This document shows, piece by piece, positions 1 through 7,904 of a stretch of DNA of 21,426 nt (position 1 is its first letter; every line of letters starts with the position of its first letter). Below the pieces are notes generated by a model that did no database searches, was not told the DNA's origin, and was given only the letters and a program-made list of their open reading frames with translations. The DNA comes from JBFELO01 sp041552055 (lineage in GTDB: Bacteria > Acidobacteriota > Thermoanaerobaculia > Thermoanaerobaculales > Sulfomarinibacteraceae), in the NCBI GenBank assembly GCA_041552055.1, contig JBFELO010000082.1, forward strand, positions 1 to 21,426, given 5' to 3'. A program made the translations under genes and the position numbers.

Positions 1-211
1 CCATGTCGGTGGTGTAGGAGTTGTACTGACGCGGATTGTTCAGCGTCACCCAGGCGATGTACAGCCCGTCGATCACCGTGCCCTCCGGGTCGGTGAGCGG
101 CCTCCGCTCGTACACGGTGCACGGCGGGCTGTCGTGGGCCCCCCAAAATCGCTCGCCGCCGACGCCGTGGTTTTTCAACTCGTCGTCCCTGGGCATCCAG
201 TCGAGGCTCAT
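1..211 (-). CDS. bamA: 6-oxocyclohex-1-ene-1-carbonyl-CoA hydrolase (BamA/Oah type), N-terminal 70 residues only
   Basis: The crotonase-superfamily hydrolase BamA opens the alicyclic ring formed after benzoyl-CoA reduction, giving 3-hydroxypimeloyl-CoA in the cytoplasm. The visible N-terminus starts MSLDWMPRDDELKNHG and continues with FWGAHDSPPCTVYERRP and then AWVTLNNPRQYNSYTTDM. From memory of the family, the MxLDWMP start, the PCTxYEKRPL stretch and the LNNPxQYNSYTT stretch are characteristic of BamA/Oah and not of ordinary enoyl-CoA hydratases. The ATG (209-211) is preceded by AGGGGAG at a good distance. The remaining roughly 300 residues, including the active site, lie beyond the window edge. 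The gene is divergent from the acyl-CoA synthetase unit at 461. The family call is confident. Integrity and activity cannot be judged from this fragment. Confidence 0.9.
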   Translation of the reverse strand, partial: MSLDWMPRDDELKNHGVGGERFWGAHDSPPCTVYERRPLTDPEGTVIDGLYIAWVTLNNPRQYNSYTTDM

Positions 212-460
212 CTCGGATCTCCCCTCTGGTCGAACATCAGTGGATCTTTCGCGCGACCATTCTCTGCAATCCGCGGCACACGGTCAAACACGCAACAGTC
301 TCTGGCGTGAGGTGTCGATTTCCTGGGGTCTGGCGTCTCCGAATTCAGTGCGCGCGCTCAGATGGCCGCCGGGCGCCACGGGGTCGGTCGCGGCGTGCGC
401 TTGCCATCCCCGGGGCGGCGCCGCAATAATCGGTGCGCACCCGAGACCTGGAGGACGATC
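212..460. promoter_or_regulatory. divergent intergenic region between the bamA-like gene and the acyl-CoA synthetase unit
   Basis: This 249-bp gap separates two divergent genes, so it must hold the start signals of at least one and probably both. I see the ribosome-binding sites (AGGGGAG for the minus gene, GGAGGA at 450-455 for the plus gene). I see no convincing -35/-10 pair or long operator-like inverted repeat. Its role as a shared control region is inferred only from the gene orientation. Confidence 0.4.
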
Positions 461-2551
461 GTGCTGGACCCGTTGTTCCGTCCGAGGTCGGTGGCCGTCA
501 TCGGCGCCAGTAACCGCCCGCTCACCATCGGCTACCGGATCGTCCAGAACCTGCTCGACATGGGTTTTGCGGGAACCATCTACCCGGTCAACCCCAAGGA
601 CTCCCAGATCTGTGACCTTCCCGCCTACCCCTCGATCCTCGATGTCCCCGGTGACGTGGACCTCGTCCACGTGATCGTCAAGAACACACTGGTCCCCCGG
701 GTGCTGGAGGACTGTGGGACCAGGGGGGTCGGGGTGGCGATCGTCAACACCTCGGGTTTCAAGGAGGTGGGGCCCGAGGGAGCCGCCCTAGAACTCGAAA
801 TCGTGAAGGTAGCGCGGAAGCATGACCTCCGCATCTTCGGCCCCAACTGCCAGGGGATCATGAACACCGACCCCGAGGTGCGAGCGTACTGCAACTTCAC
901 GTTCACGCGGCTGATCCCCGGCCACATCTCGCTTGTCGCCCAGTCCGGCGGCGTCGGCGAGGTGATCAACAACCGGCTGTACGAGCTCCAGGCGGGCATC
1001 CGGATGTACGCGTCGAACGGTAACGCCTGCGACATCTCGATCCCCGAGATCCTCGAGTACTGGGCCGACGATCCCGAGACTCGAGTCATCATCTGTCACC
1101 TCGAGAGCCTCGCCGACCCAAGGAAGTTCCTGCGGGTCGCCCGGGAGGTGTCCAGGGTCAAGCCGATCCTCGCCCTGAAGACCGGTCGAACGCTGGAAGG
1201 ATCGAAGGCGGTCAGCTCCCACACCGGTGGCATGATCGGACAGGACACGACCACCGGCCTCGTGTTCGAGGAGGCCGGCGTGCTGGCGTTCCGCGACCAG
1301 CTGGAGCTGTGCGATGCGGCCTATGCATTCGCCCGCCAGCCGCTCCCCGCGGGAAACCGAGTGGGCATCGTCACCAACGCGGGCGGGCCAGGAATCGTGT
1401 CCACCGACGAGGTCATCGACGCCGGCTGCACGATCCCGGAGCTTGCCGCGCCGACCCAGACCCGGTTGCGGGCGGCGCTGTTCGACGAGGCGATCGTGTC
1501 CAATCCGATCGACACCCTTGCCACCGGCCGGCCGGAGCACTACCGCGAGGTCGTGGCGGCGCTGCTGGAGGACGCCAACGTCGACAGCATCCTGGTCAAC
1601 TTCATCACGCCGTTCTTCGTCGACTGCGAGGGGGTTGCACGCGAGATCGCCGCCGTGGCACCGGACGCGTCCAAGCCGATCATCGGTGTCGTCATGACCC
1701 AGAAGGAGGGATGGGCGCCGACTTTGGCCATCTTCCGTGATGCCGGAATCCCGGTTTACGACTTTCCCGAAACCGGCGCGCGGGCACTGGGCGCAATGGT
1801 GCGTCACGCCGAGAGGCTCCAACGGCCGGACGAGGCGCCCACCGAGTTCGACGACGTCGATCGCGAGCGAGCCGCCGCGCTGGTCGCCTCCGTCGCCGCA
1901 TCGGGCGGCGCACAGCTTCCCCAGGCAACGGCGTTCGCGCTCCTCGAGTGCTACGGCATCGACGCTCCGCCCGTCGAGCAAACCCATTCTCTGGACGAAT
2001 CGCTGGCGGCGGCCGATCGCATCGGCTACCCGGTGGTACTGAAGGTTGACAGCGAACTCCTCATCCACAAGTCCGACGAGGGCGGGGTCGCTCTCGACCT
2101 GCGCGATCCCGGAGACCTCGAGGTGGCGCATCACGATCTATGCGACCGGTTCGGAACCCGCGCGGAGAGCTTCGTGGTGGCCGGCTTCGTCGAGCACACC
2201 GGCGTCGAGGTGATTCTGGGCGCCAAGCGCGAGGAGGGGCTCGGCCACCTGGTGATGTTCGGGCTCGGGGGTGTCCTCGTGGAGGTGCTCGGTGACGTCA
2301 CCTTCGGCATCGCGCCGCTCAGCCACCGTCGCGCACTGCAGCTGATTCGAGGGATCCGGACGGTCCAGGTGCTCGACGGTTTCCGCGGCCTGCCGTCGGT
2401 GGACGTCGAGCGGCTGGCAATCGCGTTGTGCCGGGTCGGCCGCCTCGTCACAGACCACCCGACCATCACCGAGCTCGACCTGAATCCGGTGATTGCCTAC
2501 GGCTCGGGGCGCCCGCCGCTGGCTGTCGATGCGCGCATCAAGATCGGTTAG
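461..2551 (+). CDS. NDP-forming acyl-CoA synthetase (fused alpha-beta acetyl-CoA synthetase family)
   Basis: Enzymes of this family catalyse acid + CoA + NTP to acyl-CoA + NDP + Pi, and often run in reverse to make ATP from acyl-CoA. The 696-aa product has the full fused layout: an N-terminal CoA-binding Rossmann domain (SVAVIGASNRP near residue 15), two succinyl-CoA-ligase-like domains (about 150-450), and a C-terminal ATP-grasp domain (about 480-696). The phosphorylated histidine is visible as His254 in SSHTGG. The ATP-grasp histidine is His536 in HKSDEGG. I chose GTG 461 because GGAGGA lies six bases upstream and the Rossmann strand follows directly. A longer in-frame ORF begins at 362 but lacks a ribosome-binding site and family-like sequence. 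The next gene starts 9 bp after the stop, so the two are co-transcribed. The substrate is unknown; the bamA neighbour suggests an aromatic, alicyclic or dicarboxylic acid. Confidence 0.9.
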   Translation: MLDPLFRPRSVAVIGASNRPLTIGYRIVQNLLDMGFAGTIYPVNPKDSQICDLPAYPSILDVPGDVDLVHVIVKNTLVPRVLEDCGTRGVGVAIVNTSGFKEVGPEGAALELEIVKVARKHDLRIFGPNCQGIMNTDPEVRAYCNFTFTRLIPGHISLVAQSGGVGEVINNRLYELQAGIRMYASNGNACDISIPEILEYWADDPETRVIICHLESLADPRKFLRVAREVSRVKPILALKTGRTLEGSKAVSSHTGGMIGQDTTTGLVFEEAGVLAFRDQLELCDAAYAFARQPLPAGNRVGIVTNAGGPGIVSTDEVIDAGCTIPELAAPTQTRLRAALFDEAIVSNPIDTLATGRPEHYREVVAALLEDANVDSILVNFITPFFVDCEGVAREIAAVAPDASKPIIGVVMTQKEGWAPTLAIFRDAGIPVYDFPETGARALGAMVRHAERLQRPDEAPTEFDDVDRERAAALVASVAASGGAQLPQATAFALLECYGIDAPPVEQTHSLDESLAAADRIGYPVVLKVDSELLIHKSDEGGVALDLRDPGDLEVAHHDLCDRFGTRAESFVVAGFVEHTGVEVILGAKREEGLGHLVMFGLGGVLVEVLGDVTFGIAPLSHRRALQLIRGIRTVQVLDGFRGLPSVDVERLAIALCRVGRLVTDHPTITELDLNPVIAYGSGRPPLAVDARIKIG

Positions 2552-2560
2552 GGAGCTACC

Positions 2561-4108
2561 ATGGCGAACTGGATCAACCTCGGAAAGATCTTTCCGGTCA
2601 ACGCTGCGAAGTTCCCGGACAACGTCGCGTTCATGGACGCCGAGCGGCGTTACACCTTCCCCGAGTCCAACCTGCGGATCAACCGCCTGGCGCACGCGCT
2701 GATGAGCCTCGGAATCGGGCGTGGTGACACATTTTCGTGCCTGCTCGAGAACTGCATCGAGATCTGCGAGCTCTACGTGGCTGCCGCCAAGATCGGCGCG
2801 GTGATCAACCCGATCAACTTCCGCCTGACACCGCGCGAGGTCGGCTTGATCGCCGACGATGCGGACGCCAAGGCGCTCGTCTTTCACGACCGGTTCGCCG
2901 GAGTGGCAGACGAGATTCGCGACTCGTTGCCGCGCGTGACCGAGTGGGTCTCGGTTGGTTCCCCCGGCGCGGGTTCCGTTCCCTACGAGGAGCTGGTCGC
3001 TCACGGGACCGACGACGAGCCGCAAACCGATGTCGAACCGTCGGACACCTGGATATTGCTCTACACCTCCGGTACAACCGGTCGGCCCAAAGGCGTCGTG
3101 CGCTCGCACGAGAGTTACGTGGCCTTCTATCTGATCAACGGCTGCGACTTTCGATTCTCTCCTCGCGACGTGGTGCTGACCGCAATGCCGCTGTGCCACG
3201 TCAATACCACTTTTTTCAGCTTCACCGCGACCTATCTCGGGGGCGCCAACTACATCCACCCCTGCTCGGGTTTCGACGCGCGGGAGATCCTCCGTATCAT
3301 CGACCGGCGAGGCATCACCTTCGTCTCGCTGATCCCCACCCACTACAGCTTGATCCTGGCCGTCCCACCCGAGGAGCGGGCGCGATACGACCTCGGGTCG
3401 CTCTCCCGACTGCTGTGCTCGAGCGCTCCGGCGCGGGTGGAGCAGAAGCGCGGCATTCTGGAAACCTTCAAGGGCGTCGAACTGTACGAGGGCTATGGGT
3501 CGACCGAGGCGGGTATCGTGACCACGTTGACTCCTGCCGAGCAGCTCACTCACCCCGGTTCGATCGGCCGGGAGTCGTCCGGGACCGCGCGGGTGAAGAT
3601 CCTCGACGAGGACGGCAGCGAGGTTCCGGACGGCGAGATCGGCGAGCTGTACTCGGCCGGGCCGATGATGTTCGACCGTTACCACAAGATGCCCGAACAG
3701 ACCGCGCGAGCCTTCCGCGGCGACTACTTCTCGGCCGGCGACATGGCGCGGCGCGACTCCGACGGCTACTACCATCTGGTGGACCGCAAGAAGAACCTGA
3801 TCATTACCGGTGGCGAGCACGTATACCCGTCCGAGGTCGAGAAGGCACTTGGGAGTCACCCCGCGGTATTCGACGCGGCGGTGGTCGGCGTCTCGGACCC
3901 GCTGTGGGGCGAGGCCGTGACCGCGGTGGTTGCCCTGCACGATGGCGCCACCGCCACGGAAGACGAGATCATCGACTTTTCGAAGCAACACCTGGCGCAT
4001 TTCAAATGCCCGAAGCGGGTCGTGTTCATCGCGTCCGACGAGATGCCACGGACCGGTAGCGGCAAGATTTTGCACCGGGTGTTGAGGGAGCGGCTGTCAG
4101 GCGGATGA
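2561..4108 (+). CDS. AMP-forming acyl-CoA synthetase (ANL superfamily)
   Basis: This 515-aa adenylating ligase activates a carboxylic acid to its CoA thioester through an acyl-AMP. The phosphate-binding signature YTSGTTGRPKG is at 168-178. The YGSTE motif, the hinge region (DRKKNLIITGGEHVYPSEVE) and the catalytic C-terminal lysine (Lys502 in RTGSGKIL) are all present, so it looks complete and active. The ATG has GGGAG five bases upstream, inside the end of the preceding gene. It lies 9 bp after the NDP-forming synthetase in the same operon, giving two different chemistries of acid activation side by side. Substrate cannot be read from the sequence. In this context a benzoate-, cyclohexanecarboxylate- or fatty-acid-type acid is plausible. 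It most resembles the broad crotonobetaine/medium-chain group. Confidence 0.9.
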   Translation: MANWINLGKIFPVNAAKFPDNVAFMDAERRYTFPESNLRINRLAHALMSLGIGRGDTFSCLLENCIEICELYVAAAKIGAVINPINFRLTPREVGLIADDADAKALVFHDRFAGVADEIRDSLPRVTEWVSVGSPGAGSVPYEELVAHGTDDEPQTDVEPSDTWILLYTSGTTGRPKGVVRSHESYVAFYLINGCDFRFSPRDVVLTAMPLCHVNTTFFSFTATYLGGANYIHPCSGFDAREILRIIDRRGITFVSLIPTHYSLILAVPPEERARYDLGSLSRLLCSSAPARVEQKRGILETFKGVELYEGYGSTEAGIVTTLTPAEQLTHPGSIGRESSGTARVKILDEDGSEVPDGEIGELYSAGPMMFDRYHKMPEQTARAFRGDYFSAGDMARRDSDGYYHLVDRKKNLIITGGEHVYPSEVEKALGSHPAVFDAAVVGVSDPLWGEAVTAVVALHDGATATEDEIIDFSKQHLAHFKCPKRVVFIASDEMPRTGSGKILHRVLRERLSGG

Positions 4109-4169
4109 TCGCGTCCGAATCGTCATGGTCATCGTCAGCGCGCTTTCTCCCCAACACACTCCCCGCGGT

Positions 4170-4248
4170 TGCCCGGTACAGCATTTCGAGGACTCGGCGC
4201 GGCACCAACTCCCCGACGATCGTGGACCTCGAAATCCTGTACCCGGCA
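4170..4248. repeat. long inverted repeat, first unit of the hairpin-repeat array
   Basis: The arms 4175-4191 (GGTACAGCATTTCGAGG) and 4227-4243 pair at 16 of 17 positions. After one mismatch the pairing continues outward through TGCC/GGCA, giving a stem of about 22 bp with a 35-base loop. There is no U-tract on either strand, so a classical intrinsic terminator is unlikely, though the position between convergent genes would suit one. Confidence 0.75.
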
Positions 4249-4335
4249 CGCCAGCAAGAGGCGCTGTCAACAGCTTGCCGGTCGCATCGATTGTCTGACA
4301 CGCGACGCGACCCGTCCCCAACGTGCTTCCCGTGC

Positions 4336-4415
4336 GTGCCCCCCTTGTCAATGTTGGGCCTCGACGGGCCGCTCCGTTCGCATGGCGTCGGTCCCAACAT
4401 TGTCAAGAACGGCAC
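4336..4415. repeat. long inverted repeat, second unit of the hairpin-repeat array
   Basis: Arms 4344-4358 (CTTGTCAATGTTGGG) and 4393-4407 pair at 14 of 15 positions around a 34-base loop. An outer GTGCC/GGCAC pairing (4336-4340 with 4411-4415) closes the structure across a 3-base internal loop. The stem sequence differs from the first unit, but the outer TGCC/GGCA clamp is the same. Confidence 0.75.
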
Positions 4416-4494
4416 ACCGCAGAAGGCGAGGGGATCGCACGCCCACGCAACGCCGCACCCCGTGTCTCCCCAACGGCATTGGGAGGCGGGGCGA

Positions 4495-6576
4495 TCAGAC
4501 GGCCATGGTCTTGCGGGCCGCCGTGCCGATCACGCCGCCGCGGCAGGCATCGCCGGTCATGAAGCCGCCCGAGTGCCGCGCCTGCACCTCCAGCGCCTCG
4601 GCCAGGGTGGCGCCACACGCGGCGCGCACGGTGTCGAGAATTGCCCGCCGGGCCTCGTGGCTGACGGTGCCTTCGAGGTAGGGCACGTCTACCGACATCA
4701 TGTCGAGCGCGTCTTCGACGACCGCTCGGCGTCGGATTCCGTGCTCGGCGCCACTCGCGACCCGCCACGCGATCTGCAGCACGTCGTCGAGCGTCCCGGC
4801 GTAGTCCACCAGCCAACCGACCGTCTCCGTGGCCCGTTCGGACCGTCCTTCGAGCAGCATCCCGAGCAGCATCGGCCAGTGTTCGGCGGTGGCCCTGCGG
4901 AACGGCCAGTGACAGCCCTCCATGCCCGGCACCACCGGAAGCGTCACCTCGGGCATCCCGATCTCCGCGTCCTCCACCGCCACCAGGTAGTGGCAGTGCA
5001 TCATCAGCTCGAGCATGCCTCCGAGACAGCGTTTGCCGGCGATCACACCGACCGAGGTGTCGAACTCCTGGTGCAGCCGCCGCGCCGTCGCGGACCACTC
5101 GCGTGAGATTTCGACGCCTCGGTCTTCATCGTCGAGCGCGGCAAAGAACTCCCTCGTGTCCGCCCCGACCATCTGGCCGGACAGGTGGAAGTCGCCGGTC
5201 ACGATCACCCGGTCGATCCGCTCTCCAAGCAGCCAGTCGATGGCACGGTTGAGCTCGGCATCCACGTCACGGTTGTAGCTCTCGCGGCCGATGCTGATGA
5301 CGCCGACCCGGCCGTCGTGCTCGGCGTTGACGTACAGCTGCCGCCACCCCGGGCTGTCGAGCAGCACAAATGCATCCGGGTGCCACGCCGCACCCGCTGC
5401 CGCCGGGTGGAGGCGGTGGTACGACTCGACCAGATGCAGCGCGTCGTCTGCGCCGAGGCTCCGGATCACCGCCAGAGCACCGCGGGAGAACTGAGCGCAC
5501 AACTCACCGATGGCATTCATCTGCGCCGGGTGCGATCGCTCCTCGTGCACCATCAGGATCGTCATCTGGATCAGCGCGCCCAGCACCCACGTTCGGAGCT
5601 CCTCGGATCCCACATCCTCCAGGGTCCAGTTCACCACCGGGCGGAAGTGGTTGGCGGGATACCAATCCTGACCGCTGTCCTTGCGCTCTTCGAGCGTCAC
5701 GGTCGGACGGAACAGCTCGCCGTAGTGCTCGCCCAGGTGGTGGAGGCACGACCAGGTGAGGAAGTTCGCTCCGGCTGCTCCGATCGCGTCGTGCGCCCGG
5801 AACGGGTTCGGTCCCAACATTCTGCGCACGTACTTGTCGACCTTCCAGAACGGCATGTTGCTGGCCTCGTGATATCGAAGGGCGGCCAGCGTCAGGCCAC
5901 AGAACAGGACGTCGAGGACGAACGACCAGTGATCGCTCACCGCGACCGGAGTCAATCCGATGGCCCACAGCAGGTGCGTGATGTCGGACGGCTCGGGCTC
6001 GACGATCTCGAAGATCTTGTTGATCTCGTGCGGGAACGCGGGATGGGCGATCCCAACCCCGAGCTCGGACTGGGGGAAGCCCGAGGTCACGGAGCGGATC
6101 TCGATGTCGGGGAACGCCGCCCTGAAGACCTCGTAGTGGGCCTGTTTGATCGCGAGGACCTCGGGCACCGCCTCCAGCAGGAAGCGTGGCTCGAGCTGAC
6201 CGAGCTGCGACGGCAGGCTGGAGCCGTCGTAGCTGAGCTTGATCACGTTGCTCGCGATCGCGGCTGCCCGCTCGCGACCGAATGCACGCACGAGGCCCGG
6301 GTATTGCCTGGCGAGGCCGTCCGGCACACCCGGGAAGTCCAGTGCCACGATCGGCACTTCGTACGGTTCGAGCCGCGATCCGAGCTGCATGGTCTTGCCG
6401 GCGCCCACGATGCCATTGGCACCGCTGATCACGAGCGCACCACGGCGGCGTTCCGGTCCGAACACGCGTTCCACCGCCTCGCCCGCATCAACCGGCAGCT
6501 TCCCCCGCCGGACGATGTCATGCACGGATCCCAGGCCGAGGGCTTGCAGCGTCGACGGTCTCATCGCGTGTGTCAT
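4495..6576 (-). CDS. 3-hydroxyacyl-CoA dehydrogenase-like / enoyl-CoA hydratase fusion protein
   Basis: This 693-aa protein joins an N-terminal hydroxyacyl-CoA dehydrogenase-like half (about 30-400) to a C-terminal crotonase domain (about 440-650), the reverse of FadB/FadJ order. In the crotonase, Glu523 (GGMLELMMHC) and Glu543 (IGMPEV) are 20 residues apart, as the two catalytic glutamates are in rat mitochondrial hydratase, so hydration is likely. The N-terminal half keeps an HPAFPHEINKIFEIV stretch resembling the dehydrogenase HFFNPV...EVV catalytic segment. Its nucleotide loop reads SGANGIVGAGKTMQ, with more glycines than the usual GxGxxG plus a GK. The start ATG overlaps the upstream thiolase stop (ATGA), and GGAGGG precedes it. 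It is the last gene of the minus-strand beta-oxidation cluster and ends against the hairpin-repeat array. Activity of the dehydrogenase half is uncertain. A cyclic or branched acyl-CoA substrate is my inference from context. Confidence 0.8.
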   Translation of the reverse strand: MTHAMRPSTLQALGLGSVHDIVRRGKLPVDAGEAVERVFGPERRRGALVISGANGIVGAGKTMQLGSRLEPYEVPIVALDFPGVPDGLARQYPGLVRAFGRERAAAIASNVIKLSYDGSSLPSQLGQLEPRFLLEAVPEVLAIKQAHYEVFRAAFPDIEIRSVTSGFPQSELGVGIAHPAFPHEINKIFEIVEPEPSDITHLLWAIGLTPVAVSDHWSFVLDVLFCGLTLAALRYHEASNMPFWKVDKYVRRMLGPNPFRAHDAIGAAGANFLTWSCLHHLGEHYGELFRPTVTLEERKDSGQDWYPANHFRPVVNWTLEDVGSEELRTWVLGALIQMTILMVHEERSHPAQMNAIGELCAQFSRGALAVIRSLGADDALHLVESYHRLHPAAAGAAWHPDAFVLLDSPGWRQLYVNAEHDGRVGVISIGRESYNRDVDAELNRAIDWLLGERIDRVIVTGDFHLSGQMVGADTREFFAALDDEDRGVEISREWSATARRLHQEFDTSVGVIAGKRCLGGMLELMMHCHYLVAVEDAEIGMPEVTLPVVPGMEGCHWPFRRATAEHWPMLLGMLLEGRSERATETVGWLVDYAGTLDDVLQIAWRVASGAEHGIRRRAVVEDALDMMSVDVPYLEGTVSHEARRAILDTVRAACGATLAEALEVQARHSGGFMTGDACRGGVIGTAARKTMAV

Positions 6577-7787
6577 CGGCCGTTCCCTCCGTCGGACACC
6601 CTCAGGACCGCGGCGATACCGACGTCACCGGCCGCGCAGCCGTAGATCAACACGTGGCCGCCGCCGAGGTCGACCGCCTCCTCGAGGCCCTCGATCAGCG
6701 ATCGGGTCAGGGTGGGACCCTGCGGGTGGCCCCACACCAGCGAACATCCGGCGTTGTTCATCCGCCGCCAGTCGTAGTCGAACACACGGGCGAAGATCGC
6801 ATCGTTGACCGCGAACGGGTTGTGGCTCTTGATCACCGCCATGTCATCCAGCGACAGGCCGGTGCGGTCGAGAAGCTGTCGCACCGCCAGGGCAGGCGCC
6901 TCGGGCATCAGGCTCGGCGCGGTGCGCACCTCGGCCCTGCCCACGAAGCTGATGTCGACCTCCGGTCTCGGGCTCAGCTCGCGCACCCGATCGGCCGAGC
7001 ACACCAGCAGACAGGCCATCCCATCCGACGCATGGGTCTGAGTGCCGGCGGTCACCGCGGTGTCGAGCTCGCGCATCGCCCGCAGGCCTGCCTCGTTGAC
7101 CTGTCGAACCCCGAGATCGTCGTCGATTCGCCCCAGCACTCTCCCCTGGACGTTGAGCACCTCGAGCGGCACCAGCACTCGATCGAGGAAGCCGGACTCT
7201 TTCGCGTGGAAGTACTGGTGGTAACGGCATACGGTGATGTCGTCCGCCTCGCTGCGCTCGACGCCGTACTTGCGCGCGGCCATGCCGGCAGTGGCGATCA
7301 TCGCCTTGCCCGTGGCAGGGTCGAAGCCGAAGTTGTCCCAGACGTCGCTGATCGCCTCCGTGCGACGGTAGGCGCGCCGCTCGGGGAAGACACCCACCGG
7401 TGAATCGCTGGTCCGATCGAAGGTCAGGACCCCGACCACGTCGTGGGCACCGCTGTCGGCCTCCGCCCCCCCGAGCAGAACCGCCTGCAGGCCGGTGGCA
7501 CAGGCCTGCTCCACGTGGTAGCCCGGCACCCGGTGCCCGAGACAGCTGGCCACCAGTGGGGCATTCCAGAACTTCCAGTGCCACGGGATGGTCGAGCCGA
7601 TGACCAGGTAGTCGAGGGCGTCCTTCCGCACCCCGCGCAGGCCGAGGATTCGGTTCATCGCCTCGCCGGCGAACTGACCGATGTTGACCTCGGCGAGGGC
7701 GGAAAGCTGCCACGCCGGAAAGTAGCTCGATCCCCAGGTGCCGTACGGAATCTTCGCACGCGGCGACAGCGTCGGCTGTGCTGTCAT
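6573..7787 (-). CDS. thiolase family protein (acetyl-CoA acyltransferase)
   Basis: Thiolases cleave 3-oxoacyl-CoA with CoA to acetyl-CoA plus a shortened acyl-CoA, or run in reverse. The 404-aa sequence is divergent, but the catalytic set is visible: nucleophile Cys96 in VEQACATG, His322 in KSHNPFAVND (equivalent of the NEAFA region), His354 in GHPQGP, and Cys384 in YGCAAGDVGIA. The ATG has AGGAGG upstream. Its stop overlaps the fusion-gene start by four bases, so translation of the two is probably coupled, putting thiolase next to hydratase/dehydrogenase as in FadA-FadB pairs. It is not close to the second thiolase of the cluster, which suggests different chain lengths or substrates. The reaction class is confident; the substrate (3-oxopimeloyl-CoA or acetoacetyl-CoA are candidates) is inferred from neighbours only. 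Confidence 0.87.
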   Translation of the reverse strand: MTAQPTLSPRAKIPYGTWGSSYFPAWQLSALAEVNIGQFAGEAMNRILGLRGVRKDALDYLVIGSTIPWHWKFWNAPLVASCLGHRVPGYHVEQACATGLQAVLLGGAEADSGAHDVVGVLTFDRTSDSPVGVFPERRAYRRTEAISDVWDNFGFDPATGKAMIATAGMAARKYGVERSEADDITVCRYHQYFHAKESGFLDRVLVPLEVLNVQGRVLGRIDDDLGVRQVNEAGLRAMRELDTAVTAGTQTHASDGMACLLVCSADRVRELSPRPEVDISFVGRAEVRTAPSLMPEAPALAVRQLLDRTGLSLDDMAVIKSHNPFAVNDAIFARVFDYDWRRMNNAGCSLVWGHPQGPTLTRSLIEGLEEAVDLGGGHVLIYGCAAGDVGIAAVLRVSDGGNGR

Positions 7788-7904
7788 CGGGACCTCCTCA
7801 CGCTCACTCTGACCGCACCTTTTCTCGTCGGGTATCCTCCGACAACGACCCGCGTCCGCACCCGAATCCGCTCACCGGACATGCGAGGCTCTGCACGACT
7901 CGAG

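Larger units (their letters stand above)
4141..4514. repeat. two tandem units of a modular hairpin repeat (conserved flanks, variable stems)
   Basis: This stretch fills most of the gene-free 386 bp between two convergent genes. The left flank 4141-4173 matches 13581-13613 at 29 of 33 positions. The right flank 4437-4514 matches 13685-13762 without gaps at about 58 of 78 positions. A third, weaker flank copy sits in the middle (4312-4340, 22 of 29 matches to the equivalent bases near 13585). The octamer TCCCCAAC occurs at about 4147, 4314 and 4467, marking unit boundaries roughly 150-165 bp apart. Each unit holds its own long inverted repeat, unrelated in stem sequence to the others. No ORF here looks real. 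Function unknown. It may be a mobile or recombination-derived repeat, a structured RNA, or a bidirectional transcription barrier. Confidence 0.7.

Noticed and set aside
2138..4075. 645-codon minus-strand open frame opposite the two synthetase genes
   Set aside because: It lies antisense to two well-recognised enzymes. Its translation is rich in Arg/His/Asp/Val with no recognisable domain, as expected from codon bias in GC-rich DNA.
4141..4514. integron attC sites or a CRISPR array
   Set aside because: TCCCCAAC ends are direct and not inverted, and there is no GTTRRRY/RYYYAAC pair or integrase in the window. Unit spacing (130-165 bp) and the absence of short identical repeats rule out CRISPR.
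5185..6645. 486-codon plus-strand open frame opposite the crotonase fusion
   Set aside because: It is antisense to a protein with catalytic residues in place; composition is His/Arg/Asp-rich shadow sequence.
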